The position numbers and the translations under genes are program-made. This document shows positions 9,662 through 24,600 of a stretch of 64,000 nt of DNA, in pieces. The DNA comes from Hyalangium gracile (GTDB lineage Bacteria; Myxococcota; Myxococcia; Myxococcales; Myxococcaceae), in assembly GCF_020103725.1 (NCBI RefSeq), contig NZ_JAHXBG010000005.1:186001-250000 (forward strand), read 5' to 3'. The notes beneath the pieces were generated by a model. It did not search any database, was not told the DNA's origin, and worked only from the letters and a program-made list of their open reading frames with translations. Every line of letters begins with the position of its first letter. Positions within the stretch are counted from its first letter, which is position 1.

Positions 9662-12600
9662 CGCCCACCTCCCGAGAACGAAGCCTCGTTCGAAGGACTC
9701 GTGAAGTTCGGCGCCTCAGGGGGACGCTTGCTTGCGTTTGAGTCCTTCTTCTCGGCGTCCATGCTGGGCTGCTCAGAGCACCGTGTCTCTGTGCCGACCT
9801 GCATACAGACCTGCGGGCTTACGCAGGCGAACCAGGGTCTCGCCGGATCGCACTTCGCGTTGTAGTCGAGCTCGCCCGTGACTTGCAGCGAAGCATCCTC
9901 GGTACCGCTGACCAGGACGTAGTAGGTCCCTTCTTCTGGGAAGAACTGCCAGATCCCAGCCGGGTATCGGATTCCACCTTCAAAGCCGACCGGCGAGCAG
10001 ACCTCCTCCGAGGAGTCCGAACACGAGCTTCTCACCGCGATATCCGCATAGGTGGCTTCCAAGTAGTAGGCCCCGGCTCCAGGAACGCGCAGGGCATAGA
10101 TACGGTCTCCCCTGCCCGAGACGGGCTCCCCGCACGTGAGGGTCTCGTCGGAAGACGCGCCGACCAACGACACGGCAACCGTCTCCGTGAGGAGTTCAGC
10201 GCGAGCCGCGCAGGTCTCGCCATTGCCACCGAGCTCGGAGTTTGCGCTCGCGCTCACGCAGATCGGGTCGTCCGGCCAGTCCGTGTAGCCGTCGTTGTCG
10301 TCATCCACGTTGTTGGCACAGGCAGGCGGCGTGGCCGGATCCGTCTCGTCGTCGTCAACGAGCGAGGTGCAGCCCGGATCCGCCGGGAAGTCCCACACGG
10401 AGTCCCCGTCTCCATTGTTCACGCCGTCACCACAAGCCGCGCGCCGACACCGATTGACGCCCGGCTCGGCCGGTGCGCAGAAGCTGTCCTTGCACACAAA
10501 GGCAGTGGAGGCCGGCTCGCACTTCGCCCCTGCGTCGAGCTCCGCCGACAGCAGGACCACATCACTGAAGGTCGGGGTGGAGGAAGCCCTACGAATGAGC
10601 AGGCGAGAGTCCGCCGACAACGGCCCGGTCGTCACGATTCTCGGTGTCGTCTGCCCGCCCTGGCAAAGCTGCAGTGTCCCGCATGTGTCCCACACCACCA
10701 CCGTCTCCTTGGTGGAGACCGTGAGCGACTTCACAGGGCCGTCGAAGGGCAGCGACAACCATGCCCCGTAGCCACCTCCGCCACCTCCGCCACAGGTGAC
10801 CGGCGGAGAGGTCAGCGCGTGCATCGGAATTCCCGCCTTGCCTGGCTCCAGCGGCAGCGGCTGCGCGCAGGTGGTTCCCGTTCCGGCTGGCAGTATCCGC
10901 GCATCCCGGAAGTCCATGCTGTTGACTCCAGCCTGGTCCACGGCCCTCAGGATCAGCCTGAGCGGACTTCCCGCGGAGGGGACAGTAAAGCTCGGAGAGT
11001 AGAAGAGAGTCCCATTGGGCGGCGGGTTGTACTGGTAGATGAGCGTCTCAGCGGATGCCCCATTGGGCTGGTACAGGAACTTTGCCCACGACACCGGAGC
11101 CCCCGCCGCTGACACCATGCCCGAGAGCACGATCGACTGCCCCGCGATCACGTAGTCCCCTGCGACGAGCGTTACCTGGGGTGACTCGTCCATCACGGTA
11201 TACGTCGTCACCGGCGTGCTCTTCGAACGTCCCAGCGGATCACTCACCACGAGCTGGAGCGTGAGCTGCACCCCAGGCTCTGGCAGCACCAGGCAGTGCT
11301 CCAGGGTGATGACGGAGGTGGTCACGTTGCTGACTTCCTGTGTCGCCGCGATCTCCCCATCGACCAGCAGTGACAGGGTGAACGGCCCCTGCGAATGCGA
11401 GTACTGGGAGCGGATACAATTCTGATACGGGAGGGCGTACAGCTTCGAGGGCAGGCCCGACGGCGGGTTCGGCAACTCCGGCAGTGCCCTATGGGTCAAC
11501 GTCAAGGACGCGGACGCCGTGCGGCCCACTCCATCGATGAGGTCCGCCCTGAGCGTCGCAGGTCCTGTCACGGCCCGGGCGGGGATGAGCACGTGGAACA
11601 CGGCGCTGGTAGCCCCCTTCTCCGGGAACAGCTCGCCCAGCACCTGGTCATCCAACCGCAGTGTCACACGCGCCGGAGCAATGGTGCTGGACTGCAAGTT
11701 CACCGTCACATTCCTGGCATCTCCCGAGAGCAACGTCGTGGTCTCAGTGATACCGGAGAACGAGATCGTGGGGTTGGCCGCCGCCGTTGGCGTCACCCGG
11801 ATCCGCACCGGCGAGGACAGCGCCGTCCCGCCCTGGGCGGTGCGTACTCTGAGCTGCAGCTTCAGCTCTCCACCCGGGGTGGCGCCCATGGGCACCTGAG
11901 GCACGGCTCTCAGCTCGCGATCGTCCACCTGACCGACCACCCGGTCGTCCACCAACAGCTCGGCCGCATCCAGATCCAGGCCCCCCGCGATACCTGCCAG
12001 CAGGAAGCTGTCACCCGCACGGACCTCCGTCCCATCCGCGGGCGCGGCAATCCGGATGGTCGGGAAGGCCGCCGTGCTCGGCAACGGGAAGCGGCGCAAG
12101 CCCCCGGTGGCATCCGCGATGACCACCTCGGAGCCGCGCACCAGGGCGTCCACCGCATTGCCTGCCGAGAAGCTGGCCACCAGCAGGGGTGCATCCGGGT
12201 TGCTCACATCGAAGAGCTGCACGCCATGGCTTCCCTCGCTCAGCACGGCCAGACGGCCCTGGAGCCGCATCCGCACCACGGCCCCTGCCGTCGCCACCGT
12301 CGCGCGCTCGGTCGCTCCCGCCTCGCCAAGGCTCCACGTCGTGAAGCTGTTCTGGCTGGGAGACAGAGAAGAGGCCGTCACCAGCAACTCGCTGTCCATC
12401 GCCAGCGCGTTCACGGGCGCGGACTGGAAGGTCGCCAGCCGCCGCGGAATGCCCGTGACATCCATGCCGAAGAGGCTCCACCCGCCCGCCCCATGCGCCA
12501 CCGCCGCGTGCGTCTCGTCGCCGGAGACGTCCACCGCTCCAGCGGACAGCAGCAAGGACGTCAGGTTGGCATTGTCCGGCACCGTGAGGCTGAAGAGCTT

Positions 12601-15600
12601 GCCGCCATCGATCGCCCACAACCGTCGCTGGGAGACGGCGAAGCGCGTGATCGTGGTGAGGCTCGAGAGCTCACCCAGGGAGGTGGTCAACAGAGAGAAG
12701 GAGCCATCGGCATCATCCAATCCGCGCAGCATCCTCGTGCCGGAGAGGAAGTACAGATGCCGGCCCACGAGCTCCGCCTGTCGGGCCTGAGCCGAACCGG
12801 TGGTGACCTGATGATGCAGCCGCGCCTCGGTGGGAACCGAAAGATCCAGATACTTGAAGTTCTTGTCCCCCGCGGCCACCAGGACGCCTCCGCGATACTC
12901 GGTGAGTGCATTGAGCGCCCCTGCAACGGCTGGCGTGTCCGTGGCTCCTTCCGGCGGCGGCAGTCCTCGCACCTCCACGCCCGCTGGGGTTGCGGCCAGC
13001 AACAGGCCCCCGGTGATGGCCAGGTCCTGGCCATCCAGGGCCTCCGACGCCACCCACGCCGCACGCGTGGGCTCGCTCACGTCCGCTACCCGCAGCCGCC
13101 CATCGGCGCACAGCACGTAGGCGAGCCCGCGAGCAACCCGCACCAGCCGTCCCGGAACCGTGAGGCTGGCGAGCGGCGCGGTGACGCCCGGTTGGTAGAT
13201 CTCCAGTGTGCTGTTCGTCACCAGGAACAGCCTGTCGCTGTCCCGCTCCACGGCCACGGTGACCTTGGGCGCGGGCACGTCGTGTGTCCACGTCGAGAGT
13301 GTCCCCACTCCCGGATCCTGCCGATACTGGTGCATGACGTCATTGCTCTGGAGCCACGTGACGCCATCCGCGTGAGCCGCCAGCAGGATGGAATTCGCCG
13401 TAGTGACCGACGCCGCCGTGGGATGCGCGGGCTCGGAGAGGTTGAGCTGCACGGGCGGGTCGACCTGAGTCGCGGCCGAGGCGTACACCTTGCCCGCGTG
13501 CGCGACCAGTCGCCCGAAGTCACCGTTCGCATGGCCCACGTACCTTGGCTGCGCGGGCACGGAGACATCGATGACATCCGCCCCCGTGGCCCCGTAGGCC
13601 AGCACCACGAGGTCCCCCGCCACGGCCATGGAGAGTGGCCGCTCGGAGCCCACATAGCTCCCCAGATGCGTGAGCGACGGCGTATCTCCGCGCGTGAGAG
13701 CGCCGATGGAGAAGCCTGTCGCGGTCCGGACAAACACCCGGTCCCCCTGCACGGCAAGCTGCTCCGCCCCCGCGAACTGGGCGGCAAATACCTGCCCCGC
13801 GGGTGACACCACCGGGCGAACCACCCGCCAGCTCGCCACCGTGGCCGTCGCGGTATTGCCTGCCCGGTCCCTCGCCGTAACCACCAGCTCGAGCTTCGTG
13901 CCCACCTCCGTGGAGAGAGGCACCGTGTATTGGAAGCGCGCTCCGCCTCTCGCCACCTCTTGAGTGCCGACCATCAGCTTCTGCTGGAGGAACGCCAGGC
14001 CGCTCGCGTCCGTCACCGTCGCGGTCGACACAAGCCACGAGCCCGCGGCGACGCGGCCCGCGGCCGGCTCCAGGGCAAAGAGGTTCGGGCCCGTCAGGAC
14101 GGGCGCGGTGCCATCATCCGCGAGGCTGATCGTCATGGACACGGGGGACGACTTGCGGCCCGCCTCGTCCACCGCCACGGCCTCCACGAGCACGCTGGAC
14201 GAGCCGCCGATCAGCGGCATCAGCAGCGTGGCCTGATACGGCGACGTCGAGACTCGCTGCTGCTCGACCTGATTCACGAAGAAGCGGATCTCGCGCACCG
14301 TCCCAGGGTTGGTCGTGGCGACCACATCCACCCTCGTGCCCTCCAGGATCGCGCCCGACTGCAGGGCCGCCAGCGTCAAGACCTCCGGGGCATCGGTCGT
14401 ATCGTCGAGCACCCTCAGCTGCGCCGTCTTCACCAGGCTCCGCCGGTTCTGCCCATCGATCGCCACCGCCGTGACGACGATGTCCCTGTCCTCGGTAGTG
14501 GCGGGAGCCTCGACCAGGCCAGCCCATGCGGGGCCGCTGAACCGGATGGGGGCTGCCCCGTCGACACTCACTTCGATGGAGGACACGAGCGTCGGGTTCA
14601 TCGCCTTCGGCCGGATCCAGAACTCCGTGCCCTCCAGGACCGGACTGGGAACCTCCAGTGAGAGCAGCTCCGGGAGTGGACTGTCGCCCTCGAGCGACAC
14701 CGTCTGCTGCGCCGTCCCGACGTTGCCCGCCAGGTCACGCACTCGCAACATCACCTGCGCGGAGCTCCCCGTCAGCGGCAGGTCCACCGACGTGGGCAAT
14801 GCGCCGTCGAGCACCTCCACGATGCGGCCATCCACCGACAGCTCGGAGGTATACGCATTGAGCGGATCTCCCCCGTCCGTCACGGTTGCCACCAGCGACA
14901 CCCGCGTCCCAGGGGCTGCCGCCGGCGGCAGCGACAGAGTCACCACCGGCGCGCCCGGCCCCCGCGCCAGCTTCAGGCGCGACAGCTCCTGCTCCTTCAC
15001 CGCCAGCACTGTCCCACCCGCGGCCACGGCTCTTCCCTTCACCTCCGGGAAGCGTCCAGCGATGCGAGGCTCCTCGCGAGCATCCAGCACCAGCAGCCCC
15101 TCATTGCTGCCCACCAACAACCAGGGGCCGAGCGCCCGTATGGAGACGGCCGTCGAAGGGAGCGCCTTGTTCCCCGCAGGGGTCAGCGCGTTGCTGCCCC
15201 GCGTGAAACAGCTCACGCTCGTTCCGGCGACGCAGACCCGATCCGCCCCGAGGGAAGTCACCACTCCCGCCCCCGTCACGGCCGTGGCGGGAAGCACCTT
15301 CGGGGCTGGCGGCACCGACAGGTCCACCGCCACCAGGCGTCCACCCGCGAGGGCGTAGAGCCAGTCCCCGTGCACGGAGAGAGAGGTCACCGCTCCGATG
15401 AACTGGCGCGACAGCAGCACGCCGTCCTGGTTGCGAACCTCGATGCCCTCGTCCGTGCCGATCACGACGCCGCCGCGGAACGAAGCCATCGCCGTCGGCT
15501 CGCGGCGCAGCGCCACTCGTCCCAGGGACGAGAGCTGCTCCGTGAGCAGTTCCAGCGCCCCTGCCCCGGCCACGCGCAGCGCGACCGCCACGCGATCTCC

Positions 15601-18600
15601 CACGAAGGAGATCGCGGCGGGGGCTCCCTCCTCGGCCAGCTCCTGCCTGGTCACCAGGGACGCATCGGCGCGCAAGCGAGCCTCCACCAAGGCACGCCCC
15701 CCACCGTCATCCCTCAGCACCAGCAACCGATCACCCTGAAGCGCCAGATCCACCACCCCAGCAGCGCCATCCAGCGGCTGACGCGTGGCGGGCCCCTCGG
15801 CGAACACCGCCAGCTGGCCGGACACCTGGTGTGCGACCGTACCGCCCAGGCTCGAGGCGTTCACGGACAGCCGCACCTCGGCGGCCTCCGGGCCTGTGGG
15901 CAGCACATAGCCCCCCGTCGAGGCCACCGCGACGGGCTGAGAACCCACGCGGAGCTCTTGCTTCACGGTTGCCCCGGTGCTGGCAGAGGCCTGAACCGCC
16001 AGGCTGGAGCCGCCAGCGAACACCGGGCCTTCGGGCACCGTCGCCACGGTGAGCGTCGGTGCCGAGGTGGAGCCGTTCGTGATCTTGAGCTGCCGCTGGG
16101 ACACGGAGCTGAACGCGCCGGACACGTCCTCCGCGACCGCGCGCAGCATCACATACCCGCCCTCGGGGCCCACCGCGGGCGCCGTGAAGGTGTGCTTCCA
16201 CTGCGGCTGTCTCAGTACCACTTCGTTGTCGCCGAGGAACACACTCACCTTCCGGATGCCCCTCACCGACACCACGTCCAGGGTCACGTCGATGGGCTTG
16301 CCTTCCTCGTAACTGGCACCAGAGTTCGGGGACACGATGCGTGCCACGGGCGGTGTCGCGGGCTCCACGATGAACGACAGGGGGGCCGACGTCTGCTCGT
16401 TGTTCCGCGCATCCGTGGCGCGCGCGGTCACGACCACCGTGCGCTCCGTCGTGACGGCTGGCGGGGTCCACTGCACCGTCCAGGGCGCCTGCGTCAGGGT
16501 GAACTCCTCGCCGTCGATCGTGACCACCACCGACCGCACCGGGTTGGTGTCCGTGGCCAGCACCCGCACCTCCACCGGCGCACCGGCGGGAACGCGGGCC
16601 CCCTGCACGGGAGCCAGGAGGGAGACCGCTGGCGGTGTGGCATCTGGCTTGATGGTGACCATCACAGGATGCTCGGCGCTGCCCGTCAGGCCGCCGCTGT
16701 CCGTGGCCAACGCGGTAAGCAGATGCACCTCGGGGGACGCGCCAACCTGCTTCATCCGCAGGGTGTGCTCCATCACGGAGGAAGCGGGCTGACTGGTGGC
16801 GCGCTTGATCGAAGCACCATCCAGCCGCAGTTCCACCAGGCTCAGCGTCGTCGTGTCCTGCGCGGCGATCCGCACGAACAGCTCCTCGCCCTCCTCCTTC
16901 TCGATCGCGGACTGTGCCGGCTGCTCGAAGGTCACCGTGGGCGGCAGGTTGTTCACCAGCTGCACCGACACCAGGATCTGTTCCCTGTTCCCCGCCGCAT
17001 CCTCGGCTACCGCCAGGAGCTCATGCGGGTTGTTGTTCACCGCCGTGGAGGGCCACTGGTGCGTGAAGACACCATTGCTGCCGTTCGCCAGGCTTCCGTC
17101 CACGTACAGCTCTCGCAGATGGATGCTGCCCGAGTCATCCGTCGCCTTCACCTCGAAGGTCCAGGGAACTTCCACGGTGAACTGCTGTCCCGTCTCGACC
17201 ACCGCGCCAGAGCTCCGCACCACCAGGCTCACCTGCGGCTTCGTGACGTCCACCGTGCGGAACGTCGCCCGTCCCGCGGTCCCGGTGATGGCATTGCCGA
17301 CCAGATCGGTGACGCCCTCCACGCTCAGCACGTAACGAGTGGTGGAGACCAGCAGGGTGCTGGGCACCAGGCTCAGGCTCAGGCCGTTGGGCGCCACCGT
17401 CACCATCGCTCCCACGTCCGTATTCGTAGCCTCGCGCTTCAGACGCGCCTGGGCGGCGCTCTCCACCTTGATGGGCTCGCTGAAGTGGACCGTGAACTGC
17501 GCATTGCGTGGCACGCTCTGGCCACCCACAACCGTCGGAGGATCCCATGCCACCACAGTGGGCGGCCGGGCATCCACGCGACTCACGTGATGATCCAACA
17601 CCACCGGGGCGGTACCCGCCTTCACCAGCATCACCGTCACGTCGCCCTGCGGGCCCGCGGGAACGTTGAAGCTCAGCGTACTGCTGCTCATCGCGCTCAC
17701 CGCGGCGGGAGCTCCGTCCACGTTGACCGTCATGCCATCCATGAAGCCGGTGCCCGTGAGGGTGACGGTGCCGCCCGACAAGTAGTCCACCTGCGTCGGC
17801 GAGATGTTCGTCACCGTGAGCGGTGCCACGTAGACGAACGCGCCCGGCACCTGCAGGGGCTGTCCCTGCCCGGAAATCAGCTTCACGGTGACGGGGCCGG
17901 CCGTGTCCGAAGCAGGGGTCCGCACGCGCACCAGCGAGGCGGCAGACGGCTCCACCAGTTCGGCCGCTCGAGTGCCAAAGCGCACCTCGGATACCGTCTC
18001 CAGGTTGTTGCCAGTGATGTCCACGAGCGTGCCGCCCGCGAGCCCGCCGTGGTCCGGCAGGAGGGTGGACACCGAGAGCTCCGAGACCACCTCGCCGCCT
18101 ACCACCGGGAAGCGCCACGGCCCCATCAGCGCGCCCCCGACGTAGGGCATGGGCGCAAGAGACACCTCGGCCTCGTAGCGCTCGTGCGGCGTCAGCGCCG
18201 ACTGCGGGGTGAAGGTCAGCGTGTAGCCTGACGTGTCCGCGGTCCCGAGCACCTCCTGCCCAGCCAGGTCTCGCAGGGTGAAGGTACTCCCCTGAGGCAG
18301 TTGCACCTCTCGGACCGGTCGCGTCACCGAGACCGTACCGTTGAGCGGCAGCACCCCACCCGGCAGTGGCACCGAGCGCACCGTCACGGGGTACGGCAGG
18401 TTGAATACCCGCGTCTGAGTCGTGCTGATCGACGCCGCGGCGCCACCCACCATCACCACCTGCTGGCTCGTAGAGGGAGGCACCGCCCACGTCCGCTCCA
18501 TGAACCCTGGCGTAGCAGTGGTGTCCACCAGCGACAGCCGGTTCCTGCCTCCCACCCAGGCCCAGGGGCCGGACAGCGCCACATCCTGGGCTTTGTTGTT

Positions 18601-21600
18601 CACATCGCTCGAGTCCCAGCTCCCCACCAATTGGGGACCGCAAGGGTCCGTCGCGTCCACCAGGCGAACCCCATGGTTGACGCCGAGCAGCAGCCGGTTG
18701 CCATCCGCGGCCATCGCGTACGCCGGCGCCGGCTGATTGTCCAACACTCCGATCTGATTGAGCGCAGCCTCATCGAGGCGGAACAGCTCCACGCGGGACC
18801 TCGTGCCGAGATCCACCAGGATGGCCAGCGCGCTCCCCACGCGCTGCATGGCGCGGATGGTGCCTGCCGACAGGTACGTGCGTGCCACCACCCGGAATTC
18901 GCCCGCCACCCGGCCCAGGATCGCCACCTCGCGGCTGTTGCTGAAGGCCACGTAGGCCGTGCCCGATGTGGCCACGATCGAGATCGGCGTCCCACCGGAC
19001 GACAGGATCGCGTGATCGATCTTCTGGGGCTCGCAGTCCACGCTCGCCCCCGTGACACAGCTCTCCAGATCGTAGCGCGCGACGATGCCCGAGGCCGCGA
19101 GGTACGCCACGTTGCCGCTCACCGCCATCGCCGTGGCCTGGAGCGGGACACCCTGAGCCAACGAGCCAAGCTCGTCTGGGCTGTCCGGCTGGGACATGTC
19201 CAGCGCGGTCAGCTTGCCACTCTTCGCCAGCAACAGGACGGAGCCCATCTTCGCGAATGCCTCGGCTCCCTGGCCAGGCACTCCCAGCTGCTCGAGCGTG
19301 AAGGTGAAGGTCCCCTCCCACTCGTCGATATGCGGCCCGTTCGACGTGGGCGTCGCGACGGCCACCGTCACCGGGCCGGTGACGTCCCTGGGCACCTTCA
19401 CCCGCAGCGCCCCAGAGGACAGCAGCTCCACGCTGGACGCGGGCCTGCCGCCGAATGTCACCAGCGTGTCTCCGAAGAAGCCCGCCCCCTGGAGGGTGAC
19501 GAACTCCTGGCTGTTGAAGGCCGCCGTGCTCGGTGTCACCTGGCTGACCACCGGCGCCGGCAGGTACCGGTAGGCGCCCAGCCGCAGGTCGGACAGGCCA
19601 CCCACGTTCACCACTTCGATCGCCGCGGGCCCCTCGACTCCCGGCGGCACCACGATGCTCAGGGTGCGACCGTCAGCCTCCACGGTCTGCACGGCCGCCT
19701 CGTTGCCTCCGACGAACACCCGGGCGTTGGGCAGGAAGTGCTCGCCGCGCACCGTCACCGTGTCACCGCCCTGGGTAAGGCCAAAGGCCGGAGTGACGCT
19801 CTCGAAGATCGGGCGCTCGACCGTCGAAGTAGAGGCGGTGGCGAAGTGAACATCCACATCCACCCCCAGCTTTCCTCCCTCCAGGTCCGCCAGGTTCTGA
19901 CCCACCCGGAGCCGGTAGCCCGTGGCCACGGTCAGCGGCGCGTAGGGCTCGAGCACCACATCCGCGCCATCCGGCGTCGACTCCGCACGGCGGGCCACGT
20001 TCACCGGAGCACTCGTCCCGTCATCCAGCGCCAGCGTCACCTCTCCGAGCGTGTTGCTGTCCGGAAGCGCCGAGACATGCACCCGTACCGTGGTGTCCAC
20101 GGGGACCTTGTCGTTGCTCGCGGGCGTGGTGCCAATCAGCTCGAGGTGATCCAGGCGCACCGAAGTCAGCGTGCCTGCCAGCTCCCCGCTCTTGTCCGAC
20201 TCCTGCTGGAGCGGCAGTTCCACCTGCCGATTGCCCACGTCCAGAAGCAGCGTGCCTACCAGGAGGTAGTTGTCCGCGAACACCAGCGTCCTGGCATCCC
20301 CTACCACCTGGGCGCTCTCGAGCGCGACCGCTTGCGTGTCCGGCGCGGGCAGCTCGAAGCGCTGCACCTTGCCACCTCCGGCGGCCACGTAGGCCACCCC
20401 CTCGCCCACCCACGTCTGCTCGGCGGACATCCAGCTGCTGTTCTGCGGATGCGTCAGGACCAGCTGACCGTCCAGCGACAGGCCCTCTTCCTCTGGATCC
20501 GACAGATCGATGATCGCGACCTGCTTCGCCGCGCCCAGCGAGGCATACGCGCGAGTCCCCTTCGACGTGAGGTGGCGAGCCGGGGCGATCACCGAGACCG
20601 AGCTCACCTCCGGGAGTGTTCCCTTCGTCGCGTCCAGCACGTGGACGCGAGGCGTCGTTGCGTGGAGGTCCGCCGCCAGCAGGTACTTGCCATGCAGCGC
20701 CAGCGCCCCCGCCCCGCCCGGCAGCGCCCGCTTGCTCATCAGCAGCGGCGAAGACGTCTCCCCCAGCCGGTACAGAGAGACGCCCTCTCCATCCGCGACG
20801 AACAGCAGGTTGTCCTTCACCACCACGTCGACCGCGGCGTTGGTGACGGAAAGCGACGGCTTCTCGCTCGGCGCCGCCGGGAGCGACACGTCCCAGATCT
20901 TCACTCCCGCCTTGCCCGCCGCCATGTAGAGCAGGTTGCCCGCCTTGGCGAGCCGCCGTGCACCGCCCTGCGCCGTGAAGGTGAGCGTCTTCTCCTCGCG
21001 GATCGTGGGCAGCTCGGAGAGCGACGCGATGAGCAGCCCGCCCTGGGAGGTGGCACGCGACGCACTGTAGACAGTGCCATCCTGGCCCACGATGGCCGTC
21101 TCCCCGCCCAGCGCCGCATACACCACCCCGTTGTCCACGATCGCGTGGGCCACGGGCAGCGTGGGCAGCCTGGCCACCGCGCCCGCGCCGTAGAGGAAGG
21201 CGTCCTCGCGGGTCACCACCTGGCCCGCCAGCTCCACCCTCACATCCACCAACCCCGGGCCGTGCGGAGGAATCTTCGCCACCGCATCCTCCGTGGAAGT
21301 CACGCGGACCTCGAAGGAAGCGGTCTGGTCGAAGAACACCTTCATCCCGGGCATGAAGCCCTTGCCCTTGAGGGTGAGGTACCCACCGCCCTGCTGCGGC
21401 GACTGGGTAGGAGACAGCGTCAGCAGGTTCAATGGATCGCGGTAGAAGAACCCGCCCACGCGCTGGTCGGACAGCCCGGAGGGCGTGTCGATCACCTCCA
21501 CCAGCGCGGGCCCGGCGGCCGAGAGCAGGGACGGAGGCACCGTCACCTGCAGGGCCGTGCACGACGGCTGCTGATTCGGGCACGTCCGAGACTCCACGGT

Positions 21601-24600
21601 CGCGGCCTGGCCGCCCACCTTCACCGTCGTCTCCTGCCGGAAGCCCGCGCCCTGGATCTCGACCGCGGTGCTCGCGGTCGCCAGTCCAGAGGCAGGCACG
21701 ATGCTGGTGATCTTCGGCTGCTCCGCGTTCGTGCCAGGCGCGACGAAGAAGATGGCCTCCACGGGCGCGACGAGGGTCCGGGTATCGAACCCCTCCACGC
21801 CTTGGGTGATCTTCACCCGCACCTGCTGCCCTGGCGGCAGGCCACCCGTGGGCTGGAAGATGGCCGTGGAGCCGCGGACGGCGAACACCACGTCATACTC
21901 GCCCGCCACCGCATGCCAGGTCTGCCCATCGAAGGTGCTGACCTGGAAGGTCTCCGCCTTCACCGACTCCTTCTTCACCGGCAGGGTGAAGCGTGCCTGG
22001 ATGATCGTATTGCTGTGCGCGAGGCTGCCCGGCTTCGGGTCGAGCTCCACGACCACCAGGTCCGTCGGGGGCACCTCGATGACCGTGGCGCTCCCCGAGG
22101 TGGCGGCCAGCAACGCGCCGCCCACGAAGGTCAGGCCCGCGGCGGGAGCCCCCAGGTCCGTCGACAGCACCAGCTGGGGCTGGGCCTCGTTGCTCAGATC
22201 GTACACATACAGCTTGTTCCCCACCGTCACGTAGGCTCGACCGCCACGCACCAGCAGGCGGCTCGCCACGAGCTTCTCGTAGGGCTGGAAGCCCGACTGG
22301 ATGCTGATGCGGCCCCGAAGCGCGAGCGCCGGGTCCTCGCGGTCATAGATGGAGAGGGACAGGCCATCTCCCGTGTTCTCCGTCACCCGAGAGGTGAGCG
22401 CGTAGAAGCGCGTCGGCCCGAGGTCCAGCGCCAGCGCGTCCGTGTCCGCGTCCAGCGGCCAGGCCTGCGCCGGTGCCACCCGCGGGCCTACGATGCTGAA
22501 GCGCCGGATGGCTCCCGGTCCGCCCGTCGACTCCGTCACGCTGACATAGGCGTCCTGGCCCTCCACTCGCACACCCGTGGCCAGACCCGACGTGGACGCC
22601 CGGCCCGCCTCGAAAGGAGTCGCGCTGTTGGACACATCCACCACCGCCAGGCCTTGCGCGTCGATGGCCAGGAACGCCAGCGAGCCGGAGACATCCAGTC
22701 CGCGCACGGGCGTCTCGGTGCGCATGCCGCCCAGGCGAATGGGCCGCTCCTCGATCTTCACATCGAAGATCTCCAGGCCTGTGTAGCCGGTGTTGGAGAC
22801 ACCCACGTAGAGCGTGTCCCCCTGCAAACGGAGCTCCGACGCGACCCTCGGCGGGAAGCCCGGCAGATCCATCGTGGTGCCCACGGGCATGTCGTACGCA
22901 AACACGCCCACCTGCACCGCGGGCTCCCCCGGCCGCACCAGCTCCACCGGAGCCAGCATGGCCTGCGCCACTGCCGGCGTCGTGAAGCGCAGTGACGACA
23001 GATCGCGGATGTCCACATCGAGGGCGTTCGCGTTGCCAATCCGGACCTGCGTCCCCGGCGCCAGCACGCGCTTTCCAGGCACCGTCAACGACACCCGCGT
23101 GCCCCCGCTCACGGGCCCATGGTCCGGCGAGATGGAGACATTCGCGCCTACCAGCGGGTCCAGGTAGAGGAGAGCCGCCGGCAACACGCCCCGAGGCCCA
23201 CCCTGGTTCTCCACCTCGAGATCGGCGGGCCCCGCTTGAGCCGCCGCCGGCACGGTGACGCTCATGCTCGTGTCGGTGTCAGGCGCGGCGGCCAGCTGGA
23301 AGGCGGCCTCCACTCCCCCCACGCGTACATGCGAGGTGCCCGTGAAGCCCTTGCCCGTCACGGTGATGACCGCACCGCCAGCCCGGGAGACCATGGACTG
23401 CGAGACGGCCTGCGGCTCCGGGACGCGACTGCCCGCCGCCGCCGTCTCGAACTCGAGCTCGAACGGAATGAGGAGCGCTCCGCCCCGCTGATCCGTCACG
23501 GTCGTGCTCACCACCAGGCGATAGGCCGTGCCGGGCACGAGCGGGTCATCGGGGCGGACCACCAGCTGCGAGTCGGAGATCTCGAGCTCCACGTCCACCG
23601 CCGTGTCACCCGGCCCCAGCAGCTGCACGCTGGTGTCCGTGAAGCTCGGCGCGTGCAGGGGACGGTTGAAGCGCACCGCCAGCTCCACGTTCTCGGGAGG
23701 CACCAGCGACTCGCGCGCGGGGCTGTAGCCCGTCACGTACAGGAACGGCACGGACAGCTCGGTCACCCGATCGCGGCCGGCCAGCAGCAACCGATCCTTC
23801 ACCGCCACCATGTCCCAGGCGCGCTCCGGGTTGCCACCGCTGACGCGCTTCGGGTCTCGAGGATCCGACACGTCCACCAGCACCACGCCGCCATCGGCCG
23901 CGGCCACGAAGAGCATGTCGCCGAGCAGGCGCAGCCGCTGCGGGTGGCCCGGCACGTTGGAGAGCGTCGTGTCGAAGGGGATCGACAACGAGTCGAGCTT
24001 CTTCGGATCGGACGGGTTGGACACATCCACGAAGAGCAGGCCGAACTCCGCGGCCGCCACGATGGCCACGCCCCGCACCACCACCACGTCCGTGAGGGTG
24101 TAGGGATAGGAGATCTCCCCCTCGACCATGGCTCCGGGGCTGGCCGAGCTGTAGATGATCAGCTTGCCCGAGGGCGTGGCCCCCTTGGCGACATGGGCCT
24201 GATCTCCCTGCGCATGGCCGGTGAGCGAGCTCTGCGGAGGTGGCGGCAGGGCGCGCGGGTCCCCCGTCTGCGGAGGACAGAAGTAGATACCCTCGTGCGC
24301 GCCCGTCACCACGAAGGCACGACCATCCGCCAGAGCGGCACCGAAGACATCGGTACCGCTCATCAGCTCGCCAATGCGAACCGGATCCTGCGGGACGCGC
24401 GTGTCGAACAGGGCGATGGTGCCAGCGGTGCCATAGGCGGGCAGGCTTCCGCCCTGGCACTGCGCCGCCGGCTCCTTGGAGAGCGTCGTCCCGAGCAGCC
24501 AGGCCCCGGTCTGCGTGGGCACCACGCGCGTGGCCAGCATGCCCCCTCCCGCTCCAAACGAGGCCTGGCCCAGCACCTCGGTCGGAGGGCTGGAGGGATT

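Noticed and set aside
18301-22995. A 1,564-codon plus-strand open frame, and others of 1,504 (35176-39690) and 1,209 codons (1401-5030)
   Set aside because: Same cause: antisense shadows of the giant and RHS genes with no plausible product.
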